Below, piece by piece: positions 1-5,245 of a DNA stretch of 8,325 nt; the stretch's first letter is position 1; each line of letters starts with the position of its first letter. This stretch comes from an uncultured bacterium (GTDB taxonomy: Bacteria; Bacillota_I; Bacilli_A; RF39; UBA660). The DNA lies in the NCBI GenBank assembly GCA_959020415.1, contig CAUERX010000042.1, positions 1 through 8,325 of the forward strand. The letters are read 5' to 3'. The notes beneath the pieces were generated by a model that worked only from the letters and a program-made list of their open reading frames with translations, did no database searches and was not told where the DNA came from. The translations under genes and the position numbers were made by a program.

Positions 1-16
1 TCAATATTCACAAAAA

Positions 17-44
17 AACTTTAGTTATTTTTTTAACTAAAGTT
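17..44. terminator. Perfect 11-bp hairpin, likely bidirectional terminator
   Basis: An 11-bp perfect stem (17-27 pairs with 34-44) encloses a 6-base T/A loop. On the minus strand it is followed by seven T residues (18-12), the usual form of a Rho-independent terminator. It is the second hairpin after the gene at 90-569, so it may back up the first one or also serve a gene beyond the window edge coming from the other side. Confidence 0.75.
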
Positions 45-54
45 CAGGTGGGTA

Positions 55-83
55 TTAAAAAAGAAATGAATTTAGCCATTTCT
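55..83 (-). terminator. Terminator after the 90-569 gene
   Basis: On the minus strand a 7-bp stem (83-77 with 68-62) with an 8-base loop is followed directly by a run of T residues. It starts 7 bases after the stop codon of the membrane-anchored protein gene. The stem is AT-rich and weaker than the hairpin at 17-44, which may be why there are two. Confidence 0.6.
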
Positions 84-89
84 CTGATT

Positions 90-569
90 TTACTTTACAG
101 TATGCTCTTTTATTTCTTTTGTAGCAGATTTGCTTAAATTAACACTTGCTGATGCAGTAATTGTTCTAGTTTCATTTGGTTTCAAGTCTTCGCCAATGTA
201 TCCTAATAAGGTTACTTCAACCTCACCATCTTTATTTTTGATTGGAATATCGACTTGTGTAACATTACTTGTTTCATTCGTGGTATTAGTTACATCCATA
301 GATAATGTATAAACATCTGTTCCTTTTCCTTTAATCAGAGTAATATTAGAAAATTTCAATCCTTTATACTCTTCTTCTTTTATAATACCAGCATTTGTAT
401 TAGCAATAAGCTTGTCCTCTTCCTTTTTATTTAATTTAGTATCCTTGCTATTATTAACTACTAAAATTACAATCGCAACAACAGCTATTAATAATACTGC
501 AACAACAGCAATTGTTGCCTTTTTGTGTTTCATAATAAATTTCTTAAATTCATTTAACTTCTTTTTCAT
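90..569 (-). CDS. Membrane-anchored extracellular protein, FxLYD-like domain (hypothetical)
   Basis: This 159-residue protein has a Lys-rich N terminus (about 1-18), one hydrophobic segment at about 19-39 (AVVAVLLIAVVAIVILVV), and a hydrophilic remainder predicted to lie outside the cell. The segment is not followed by a lipobox Cys, so it is probably an uncleaved anchor. Residues 65-155 have the alternating beta-strand pattern (FSNITL, YTLSMDVTNTT, NVTQVDIPIKNKDGEV, LKPNETRTI) of Ig-like FxLYD/DUF4352-type domains that bacteria often tether outside the membrane. The family assignment is from pattern only. No enzyme motif is seen and the function is unknown. The ATG at 569 has a GGAG site 5 bases upstream. 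The gene has its own promoter (600-628) and its own terminators, so it is a single-gene unit downstream of yqeY. Confidence 0.85.
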   Translation of the reverse strand: MKKKLNEFKKFIMKHKKATIAVVAVLLIAVVAIVILVVNNSKDTKLNKKEEDKLIANTNAGIIKEEEYKGLKFSNITLIKGKGTDVYTLSMDVTNTTNETSNVTQVDIPIKNKDGEVEVTLLGYIGEDLKPNETRTITASASVNLSKSATKEIKEHTVK

Positions 570-599
570 TTTATCTCCCTCTTTATTATCGTTAATATC

Positions 600-628
600 A
601 TTATAAACAAATTTTAATTTTTTTTCAA
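600..628 (-). promoter_or_regulatory. Sigma-A type promoter for the 90-569 gene
   Basis: On the minus strand, TTGAAA (628-623) and a perfect TATAAT (605-600) are separated by exactly 17 bases (622-606). The spacer is rich in A and T tracts. The promoter lies only a few bases beyond the yqeY terminator, so the anchored-protein gene is transcribed independently of rpsU-yqeY. Confidence 0.8.
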
Positions 629-630
629 TA

Positions 631-655
631 AAAACGAGATAATTAATTCTCGTTT
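631..655 (-). terminator. Terminator of rpsU-yqeY, overlapping the yqeY stop
   Basis: An 8-bp stem, AAACGAGA (655-648) with TCTCGTTT (639-632), encloses an 8-base loop and is followed by a short T run on the minus strand. The ascending arm lies in the last codons of yqeY and the TAA is in the loop. The stem sequence is nearly the same as that of the terminator at 1408-1435. Confidence 0.7.
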
Positions 656-1086
656 ATTTTATTTTTAATAATTTTACTAATTTCACTCATATCGTAACGT
701 CCCTTAACCTTTGGAGTAATTATACCCATAAGTTTACCCATATCTTTCATGCTTTCGGGTTTTACTTCGTTAAAAGCTTGGTCAATTATTTCTAGTACTT
801 CACTTTCTGATAATTGTTCAGGGAGATACTTTTCTAAAATTTTGATTTCACTAGCTGTTTGTTCAATTAAGTCATCCCTATTCCCTTTTTCAAATTCGGC
901 AATAGATTCTTTTCTTGTTTTTATTTGTTTTGAAACTATTCCAATAACTTCATCATCAGTCAATTCTCTTTTAGCGTTTAATTCTTCCATTTGAATAGCA
1001 CCTTTAATCATTCTAATTACTGACAAAGTTTCTTTGTCTTGGTTTTTCATAGCAGTTTTTAAATCGTCTAAAATTTGGTTACGCAT
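643..1086 (-). CDS. yqeY: GatB/YqeY domain protein
   Basis: This 147-residue protein is full length for the stand-alone YqeY family, whose fold matches the tRNA-binding C-terminal region of GatB, a subunit of Asp/Glu-tRNA amidotransferase. Family features seen are the N-terminal helix IRMIKGAIQMEELNAKRELTDDEVIGIVSKQIKTRKESI (not quoted as one run in the family sense, residues about 24-60), KYLPEQLSE (about 87-95), and the C-terminal MGKLMGIITPKVKGR with D at 132. The exact cellular role of YqeY is unsettled. It may act on tRNA or aminoacylation quality. It follows rpsU by 43 bases with a strong AAAGGAGG site 7 bases before the ATG. The rpsU-yqeY pairing is conserved in Firmicutes and supports the call. 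Confidence 0.95.
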   Translation of the reverse strand: MRNQILDDLKTAMKNQDKETLSVIRMIKGAIQMEELNAKRELTDDEVIGIVSKQIKTRKESIAEFEKGNRDDLIEQTASEIKILEKYLPEQLSESEVLEIIDQAFNEVKPESMKDMGKLMGIITPKVKGRYDMSEISKIIKNKINEN

Positions 1087-1129
1087 TATAATTCCTCCTT
1101 TAAATTATTTTAAAAAAAGCCATGGGCTT

Positions 1130-1327
1130 TTAGTTTTCTCTTCTGGCTTTTCTTTCCCTTTTATGAGCATTTTTAATGCCTTCCTTTTTGGCATTTCTCT
1201 TTTTTACTCCAGGTTTCTGATAACCTTGTATTCTCTCTTTTAGTTTAGCGCGGGAGCCATCTTTATCAACTTTTAAGTTTCTAAGGGCACTTTCAACGTT
1301 ACCATTACGTACTACTACCTTTGTCAT
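1130..1327 (-). CDS. rpsU: 30S ribosomal protein bS21
   Basis: This 65-residue protein is very basic. It starts MTKVVVRNGNVESALRNLK, the conserved bS21 N terminus, and ends in a Lys/Arg-rich tail (KRERKARREN). In the family, bS21 binds the platform of the small ribosomal subunit near the 3' end of 16S rRNA and helps initiation. The length is normal. The ATG follows GGGAGGG with 5-6 bases of spacing. It is the first gene of the rpsU-yqeY operon, driven by the promoter at 1357-1385. Confidence 0.97.
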   Translation of the reverse strand: MTKVVVRNGNVESALRNLKVDKDGSRAKLKERIQGYQKPGVKKRNAKKEGIKNAHKRERKARREN

Positions 1328-1356
1328 AAAAATCCCTCCCTTCCTTGGCTAAATAA

Positions 1357-1385
1357 ATTATAGCATTTATTTTGTTATATTTCAA
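1357..1385 (-). promoter_or_regulatory. Strong promoter of rpsU-yqeY with extended -10
   Basis: On the minus strand, TTGAAA (1385-1380) lies 17 bases upstream of a perfect TATAAT (1362-1357). The spacer ends in TGC, giving an extended -10 (TGcTATAAT). The start of transcription should be near 1350, leaving a leader of roughly 20-25 bases with the GGGAGGG ribosome site. This fits a highly expressed ribosomal protein gene. Confidence 0.85.
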
Positions 1386-1407
1386 CAAAAAATCAATTAT
1401 TTAAGCA

Positions 1408-1435
1408 AAAAACGAGATAAAAATATCTCGTTTTT
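1408..1435. terminator. Perfect 12-bp hairpin terminating the bacteriocin cassette
   Basis: Arms 1408-1419 and 1424-1435 pair perfectly over 12 bp around a 4-base loop. The stem core is CGAGATA/TATCTCG with A and T runs on either side, so it can stop transcription in both directions. On the minus strand it begins 4 bases after the stop of the second precursor gene and ends in six T residues. It insulates the cassette from the rpsU promoter a few bases further on. Confidence 0.88.
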
Positions 1436-1438
1436 ACT

Positions 1439-1600
1439 TTAAAATGAACATATTTTGCCAGAACTGACTCTTCTAATGGCGCTACCTATACTTCGACCCA
1501 ATTCTAAAAGTGTAGTTATTCCTCGTGCTAAAGCAGTAATAAAAGAGGCGGTAATTGCCCCTCCTGTTACTGTCAGTAGTTGCTGTTTATTTAATATCAT
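1439..1600 (-). CDS. Class IIb-like bacteriocin precursor, double-glycine leader (peptide 2)
   Basis: Short gene of 53 codons. The leader MILNKQQLLTVTGG (1-14) has the Leu spacing and final Gly-Gly cut by C39 peptidases. The predicted core (15-53, 39 residues) begins AITASFITALARG, is hydrophobic with a basic tail (RR at 43-44, K49), and has net charge of about +4. It contains a GxxxG motif (GRSIG, 35-39), which in two-peptide bacteriocins mediates helix-helix contact between partners. The only Cys is residue 51, third from the end (CSF). The ATG overlaps the TGA of peptide 1 (ATGA), so translation is probably coupled, and no strong ribosome site of its own is seen. Family logic says the pair inserts in target membranes. 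No close named homologue is recognised. A pheromone role is possible but less likely, since no sensor kinase is nearby. Confidence 0.82.
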   Translation of the reverse strand: MILNKQQLLTVTGGAITASFITALARGITTLLELGRSIGSAIRRVSSGKICSF

Positions 1601-1737
1601 TTATTGCACTTTATGGGCCTTAAAAAACCATCAACAATCCCTGCAAAGAAGGTTGTTGCAGCGCCGATTGCAGTTAATAAACCTAGATTAATAGCTCCAC
1701 CAGTTACAAGTAATAATTCATTTTTTGTTAATTCCAT
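1597..1737 (-). CDS. Class IIb-like bacteriocin precursor, double-glycine leader (peptide 1)
   Basis: Short gene of 46 codons. The leader MELTKNELLLVTGG (1-14) is a textbook double-glycine leader and closely parallels that of the next gene. The predicted core (15-46, 32 residues) begins AINLGLLTAIG, is rich in Gly, Ala, Ile, Phe and Leu, has a GxxxG motif (GIVDG, 33-37), and ends PIKCNK with the only Cys at position 44, third from the end. Net charge of the core is about +2. A GGAG site lies 7 bases before the ATG at 1737. It sits between the 18-codon frame and peptide 2, downstream of the C39 exporter that should process it. Together with peptide 2 it looks like a two-peptide bacteriocin. 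The activity is inferred, not shown. Confidence 0.83.
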   Translation of the reverse strand: MELTKNELLLVTGGAINLGLLTAIGAATTFFAGIVDGFLRPIKCNK

Positions 1738-1751
1738 TCCCCTTCTCCTTC

Positions 1752-1808
1752 CTATATTGGTAATCTATTTAAAATGTGTTTTAATAATCTTAACCAAAAT
1801 TTAAACAT
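1752..1808 (-). CDS. Possible 18-residue cationic peptide overlapping the exporter stop
   Basis: The reading frame encodes MFKFWLRLLKHILNRLPI and ends in TAG. Its ATG shares one base with the exporter stop (TGATG), and GGGAGG lies 4 bases upstream, so ribosomes finishing the exporter could restart here. The peptide is basic (K3, R7, K10, H11, R15) and alternates with bulky hydrophobics, which would give an amphipathic helix. There is no double-glycine leader. It could be a leaderless antimicrobial or immunity-like peptide, a coupling or regulatory mini-ORF, or a chance frame. Length alone cannot decide. The good ribosome site and the tight overlap are the reasons to list it. Confidence 0.4.
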   Translation of the reverse strand: MFKFWLRLLKHILNRLPI

Positions 1809-3838
1809 CAGTCCTCCCTTCTAGGTAATTTGCTATCGATGGTTATTTGCCCTTTATCTAGTTTAATAAAATGGTTAAATAAATCTAAATTATCTAATCG
1901 ATGCGAAACTATAATAATCGTTTTTTCTCTGTATTTATCAAAAAGTTTTTTTAAAATTTTCCTTTCTAAATTTGTATCTAACCCATTTAACCCTTCATCA
2001 ATTAACAAAATATCAAAATTATGAAGAGCTCTTGCAAGTGCAATTCGTTGCCGCTGGCCACCAGAAAGGTTAAAACCATCTTCTTCTATAAGCGTGTTGT
2101 AGGCTAGCTCATTACCACTAATAATTTCATTTACATAACAAATGTTAGTTATAATTTTTAAATCGTCACTATCTTTTAAGGTTAAATTATAATTCATGGT
2201 TCCAGTAAATAATATTTCTTTTTGTGATATATATAAAATATTTGATGGAACGCTTATAGTTTTTGAACCAATTGTTAATTTACCTTTATACTTTGGGTAA
2301 TAGCCCTTTATCATTTTTAATAAAGTACTCTTCCCACTTCCGCTGTTACCAGTTATTAGAACTTTACTTTTTTCTTTAATAGTCAAATTGATATTATTAA
2401 GTATATAGTTTACATCATCAAATGTAATACTTAAATTTTTAAATATGATATCGCCTTTTATTTTTGTTTTTGGTTTTTCCTCTTTAAAATCAGTTAAATC
2501 AAGGACTCTTCTTAATGAATTCAAGGCTTCTTTTATTTCAAAATCTAGGTCAATAATATTTCTAATGGGATTTAGAAAAAATGATACTAAAACATTATAA
2601 GTTACTAATTCACTTAAAGATAATATATTTGTTTTAATTAAAATAACCCCTACTATTAAAATGGCAACTTGTCCATTTAGATTAATTAAATCTTTGATGA
2701 ATATTTGATTATTAGTTAAATTATTTAGTATTTTATTTGAAGTAATGAAATGATTATATTTAAAGTTAAACTCTTCTTTCATTTTATTTTCTATACTTAA
2801 TCCTTTTACTGTTTCAAATCCACTAATGCTTTCGACCATGAACGAATTAATTTCAGCTTTATTTTTTAAAACCTTATCTATTTGGAAGTTTATTTTTTTA
2901 TGGTAAATAAATAAAATAAGAATGTAGAGTGTGAGAACTATTAAAACAATAAAAAACAAAAATATATTTAAATATATGAGAACAATTCCTGAAAAAATAG
3001 TTAGTGGAAGATCGATGAAAACGGTAAGGATAATCTTACTAATAATTTCTTTTAGGTAATCTAAATCATTGATACGACTAATAACTTCACCAGATGTATG
3101 ATTGTGATAGTAACGATAAGGAAGTTTTAGAATTTTTTCAAATATGTCTTCAGTTAAATACTTGTCTAGTTGACTTGTTAATTTTATTAAAATTCTTGAG
3201 CGTAAATAAATAAAAAAAATGTTACTAAATAATATTAATATAAAAAATAAAATAATTTTTTGTAAATTATAATTTATATTATCAATTAAGCTTTGAAAAA
3301 AGAAAGAACCAATTATGGATAGTATTGTAATAATTAAAGATAAAAAAACAATTTTTAAAATTTCTAGTTTATAGGGGGTAATTAATTTTATAATAAATTT
3401 TGTGCATGACTTAGGCTTTTCTTTAACTATAATTTGTTTAGGATACATTATTATATTTACACCTGTCCATATTTGATAAAATTCTTCGTGGGACATCTTT
3501 TTTATTCTACTAGCTGGATCAGCTACTTTTAAATATTTTTGATTGACTTCATAGACAACTATATAATGTTTGTAGGAGTTTTCTATGATAACGTTCGCAA
3601 TAAAAGGAACGTTTGTATTTTTTATTTTATTTAACTTTATACCGTTTGCAGTGAAGCCTAATTCTTTTAGTGTTTCAACTATATGATAAGCAGTGGTCCC
3701 TTCTCTAGTGGTTTTAAGCATTTCTCTTAACTTTGGAATACCTATCAAACCGTCATAGTATTTAACTATCATCCAAACAGAAGCAGCGGCACAATCTTTT
3801 AAACCTTCCTGTTTAATGAATGGATATTTTTTTAACTT
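1808..3838 (-). CDS. C39-peptidase ABC exporter for double-glycine peptides, defective start
   Basis: Bacteriocin-type exporter with three parts: C39 peptidase (first ~135 residues), transmembrane domain with about six helices (~150-410), and C-terminal ATPase. Numbering from the ATG at 3772, visible motifs are catalytic His69 and Asp85 (VADPA), Walker A GNSGSGKS (475-482), Q-loop Gln517, signature LSGGQ (569-573), Walker B ILLIDE (588-593) and switch His624. The catalytic Cys is upstream of that ATG, at 3793-3791, in the same open frame (KKYPFIKQEGLKDCAAASVW), so the real protein must begin earlier. That frame opens at 3838 directly after an in-frame TAG and has no ATG, GTG or TTG before the Cys. 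A near-perfect ribosome site (3841-3851) sits just there. Coordinates give the open frame: 676 codons plus stop. It should cut and export the precursors at 1439-1737, with which it forms a coupled operon. Starting at 3772 would give a 654-residue exporter lacking peptidase activity. Confidence 0.9.
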   Translation of the reverse strand, partial: KLKKYPFIKQEGLKDCAAASVWMIVKYYDGLIGIPKLREMLKTTREGTTAYHIVETLKELGFTANGIKLNKIKNTNVPFIANVIIENSYKHYIVVYEVNQKYLKVADPASRIKKMSHEEFYQIWTGVNIIMYPKQIIVKEKPKSCTKFIIKLITPYKLEILKIVFLSLIITILSIIGSFFFQSLIDNINYNLQKIILFFILILFSNIFFIYLRSRILIKLTSQLDKYLTEDIFEKILKLPYRYYHNHTSGEVISRINDLDYLKEIISKIILTVFIDLPLTIFSGIVLIYLNIFLFFIVLIVLTLYILILFIYHKKINFQIDKVLKNKAEINSFMVESISGFETVKGLSIENKMKEEFNFKYNHFITSNKILNNLTNNQIFIKDLINLNGQVAILIVGVILIKTNILSLSELVTYNVLVSFFLNPIRNIIDLDFEIKEALNSLRRVLDLTDFKEEKPKTKIKGDIIFKNLSITFDDVNYILNNINLTIKEKSKVLITGNSGSGKSTLLKMIKGYYPKYKGKLTIGSKTISVPSNILYISQKEILFTGTMNYNLTLKDSDDLKIITNICYVNEIISGNELAYNTLIEEDGFNLSGGQRQRIALARALHNFDILLIDEGLNGLDTNLERKILKKLFDKYREKTIIIVSHRLDNLDLFNHFIKLDKGQITIDSKLPRRED

Positions 3839-3840
3839 CT

Positions 3841-3851
3841 ATCACCTCCTT
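3841..3851 (-). promoter_or_regulatory. Near-perfect Shine-Dalgarno site of the exporter
   Basis: The minus strand reads AAGGAGGTGAT, an almost complete complement of the 3' end of 16S rRNA, followed by AG-AAG-TTA-AAA. An ATG placed directly after the site would give a protein starting M-K-L-K-K-Y-P-F. Instead the sequence reads AG, as if the T of ATG were missing. This site strongly suggests that translation was meant to begin here and not at 3772. Confidence 0.75.
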
Positions 3852-3905
3852 GTATATTATCATACGAGGTCGAAGTTTGATTTCCTTCTTTTTGCCAAAA
3901 AAAAA

Positions 3906-4427
3906 TTACTTTTCGAAAATTTTTATTTTTTTCGAGCCGTAATTTCTTTCTTTTTTTAACTTTAAATTAGTTATAGGATCTTCATATTCATATTCACAGA
4001 CAACAATACCACCTTCATTGAGTAATTCATATTCTTCAATATATTTCAAAGATTTATTTAATAAATTATTTTTATAAGGTGGATCTAAAAATATAATATC
4101 GTATTTTTTATTTGTCTCTTTTAAATATTTCTTATAATCCATATTAATTATCTTAAAGGGTTCTTCTATATTTTCGGTATTCTTTTTAATAGTCTTAATA
4201 GCTATTTGATTATGGTCGATAAAGTCACAGCTTTTAGCCCCCATAGATATAGCTTCTAACCCTAGTGCCCCACTTCCAGCAAAGAGATCTAGGCATTTAC
4301 TATCTTCTATTTCTATTTGAATCATTGCAAATAATGATTCTTTCACTCGATCCATGGTTGGTCTTGTACCATCAATATCAAAACCTTGCAATTTTTTTCC
4401 TCGGTATTTTCCACTAATAATTCGCAT
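3906..4427 (-). CDS. rsmD: 16S rRNA (guanine966-N2)-methyltransferase RsmD
   Basis: Rossmann-fold, SAM-dependent methyltransferase that in the family methylates G966 of 16S rRNA during small-subunit assembly. From the chosen start the protein has 173 residues, close to the usual 180-190. Seen are the N-terminal MRIISGKYRGKKL, TRPTMDRVKESLF, the SAM-binding LDLFAGSGALGLEA (motif I) and the catalytic DPPY (about residues 115-118). The ATG at 4427 is chosen because GGTGA lies 5 bases upstream and the family starts MR-ISG. A GTG at 4436 would add three residues but overlaps that ribosome site. It lies 28 bases after ylbE. In Bacillus rsmD is followed by coaD, but here the bacteriocin cassette follows. 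Confidence 0.95.
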   Translation of the reverse strand: MRIISGKYRGKKLQGFDIDGTRPTMDRVKESLFAMIQIEIEDSKCLDLFAGSGALGLEAISMGAKSCDFIDHNQIAIKTIKKNTENIEEPFKIINMDYKKYLKETNKKYDIIFLDPPYKNNLLNKSLKYIEEYELLNEGGIVVCEYEYEDPITNLKLKKERNYGSKKIKIFEK

Positions 4428-4455
4428 TTTATTCACCGTTTATATTTTAACACAT

Positions 4456-4677
4456 TTATCTTAAAGTTGATAGTACTTTTTCAACCATTTCAATAGTGTC
4501 TAAAGTTTTAGAAATCCTATCAGCTTTGGTTAATTTATAAACACTTTTTACTTCTTCTTCGAAGGCTTTAAAGTTAGCCGGATTACGATTTAAAAGTTTA
4601 TACCATTCGGAGTTTTCTCTTAAATATCTTAAATAGTATTTATTTTCTTTAATTTTATATTGTAAGTCTAAACTCAT
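4456..4677 (-). CDS. ylbE: YlbE-like protein
   Basis: This 73-residue protein matches the small YlbE-like family by its start (MSLDLQYKIKENKYYLRYLR), the central WYKLLNRNP-x-F motif and its Lys-rich helix. The molecular function of YlbE is not known. No membrane segment or enzyme motif is seen. Its ATG shares the last A of the ylbD stop (TAATG), so it is translationally coupled to ylbD, with GAGG just upstream. The ylbD-ylbE-rsmD order supports the call. Confidence 0.88.
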   Translation of the reverse strand: MSLDLQYKIKENKYYLRYLRENSEWYKLLNRNPANFKAFEEEVKSVYKLTKADRISKTLDTIEMVEKVLSTLR

Positions 4678-5042
4678 TAATCCTCAAAATGTTTATATAG
4701 TGGTCTTGGTTTTCTAGTTTCAGTTGGCGTTGTTTTCCCAGGAGACATATCTTGTAGTAAACCTAAAACTCTTTGCATACTATTTACACCTTCTTGAATA
4801 CTATCTAAATCAAGATTTTTAAGAAAACTCATAAGGTCAAATGAGCTTGCGGCAGCAGTTGCTCCAGCTGCTGCAGTAGCTGCTACTGCGGGAGTTAAAT
4901 AATCCTTCCAAGCATTTTCGTCTTCACCATAAATATCATATATTTCATAAAAATTTTGCCATGTCATTTTTCCGTCTTTGACATGTTTTAATAATACAGG
5001 ATTCTTTTTTACAAAATCTTTAAAATTTTCTTTTGTATCCAT
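4677..5042 (-). CDS. ylbD: YlbD-like protein (putative coat protein family)
   Basis: From the ATG at 5042 the protein has 121 residues. An N-terminal domain of about 50 residues (NFKDFVKKNP, WQNFYEIYDIYGED, W) is followed by an Ala-rich stretch (AVAATAAAGATAAASS), an amphipathic helical part, and the family's ending PRPLYKHFED. In Bacillus, YlbD is annotated as a putative spore coat protein, but the true role is unclear, and nothing here shows that this organism sporulates. The start at 5042 is preferred over an in-frame GTG at 5051 because AGGTGAT lies 4 bases before the ATG and would contain that GTG. It overlaps ylbE by one base. The Ala-rich stretch is encoded by GC-richer, repetitive DNA unlike its surroundings. 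Confidence 0.88.
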   Translation of the reverse strand: MDTKENFKDFVKKNPVLLKHVKDGKMTWQNFYEIYDIYGEDENAWKDYLTPAVAATAAAGATAAASSFDLMSFLKNLDLDSIQEGVNSMQRVLGLLQDMSPGKTTPTETRKPRPLYKHFED

Positions 5043-5086
5043 TTTTATCACCTATATTAATATATTCAACTAGACTTTAAACGATA

Positions 5087-5220
5087 ACAAAAAAGTAGGA
5101 AAATGGTCCAAAATAAAACTAACACATTTATTTTACTAGTAGGTTATGAGAAGAGATGTAAAATAAACGCGCTAGTTATTTGGAGTTTTATAAACTCCGG
5201 TAGAACAACTACTTTTTTGT
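5087..5220. repeat. 12-bp inverted repeat in the gap before ylbD
   Basis: The 12-mer ACAAAAAAGTAG at 5087-5098 recurs as its exact reverse complement at 5209-5220. Between them are a perfect 7-bp hairpin with a 3-base loop (5182-5188 with 5192-5198) and an AT-only hairpin (5110-5117 with 5127-5134). A second imperfect stem, 5202-5208 with 5223-5229 (AGAACAA/TTGTTCT), overlaps the right arm. The gap 5043-5245 holds no supported gene. I see no clear T-tract terminator for the upstream gene and no convincing -35/-10 pair for ylbD. Confidence 0.5.
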
Positions 5221-5245
5221 AATTGTTCTCGTCGCAATTTATAAA

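Noticed and set aside
1455..1804. Two overlapping plus-strand frames of 78 and 66 codons
   Set aside because: They are antisense to the two double-glycine precursor genes, lack good ribosome sites, and show no family features, while the minus strand encodes clear leaders and cores.
1808..3772. Exporter starting at the ATG at 3772
   Set aside because: This start has no ribosome site in front and removes the catalytic Cys and conserved KDC motif of the C39 domain, which lie in frame just upstream.
3813..3863. 16-codon frame from ATG 3863 overlapping the exporter start region
   Set aside because: It contains the exporter ribosome site and has none of its own at proper distance. It is only of interest as a possible source of +1 frameshifting on the A7 run.
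3897..3932. Hairpin plus T9 run at the rsmD stop as a terminator
   Set aside because: The 7-bp stem (TCGAAAA/TTTTCGA) is separated from the T run by several bases and lies within codons, so support is weak. If real, it would cut the cassette off from rsmD transcription.
5110..5134. AT-only hairpin as a terminator for the surface protein gene
   Set aside because: The 8-bp stem is purely A/T, lacks GC pairs and a following T run, and would be too weak.
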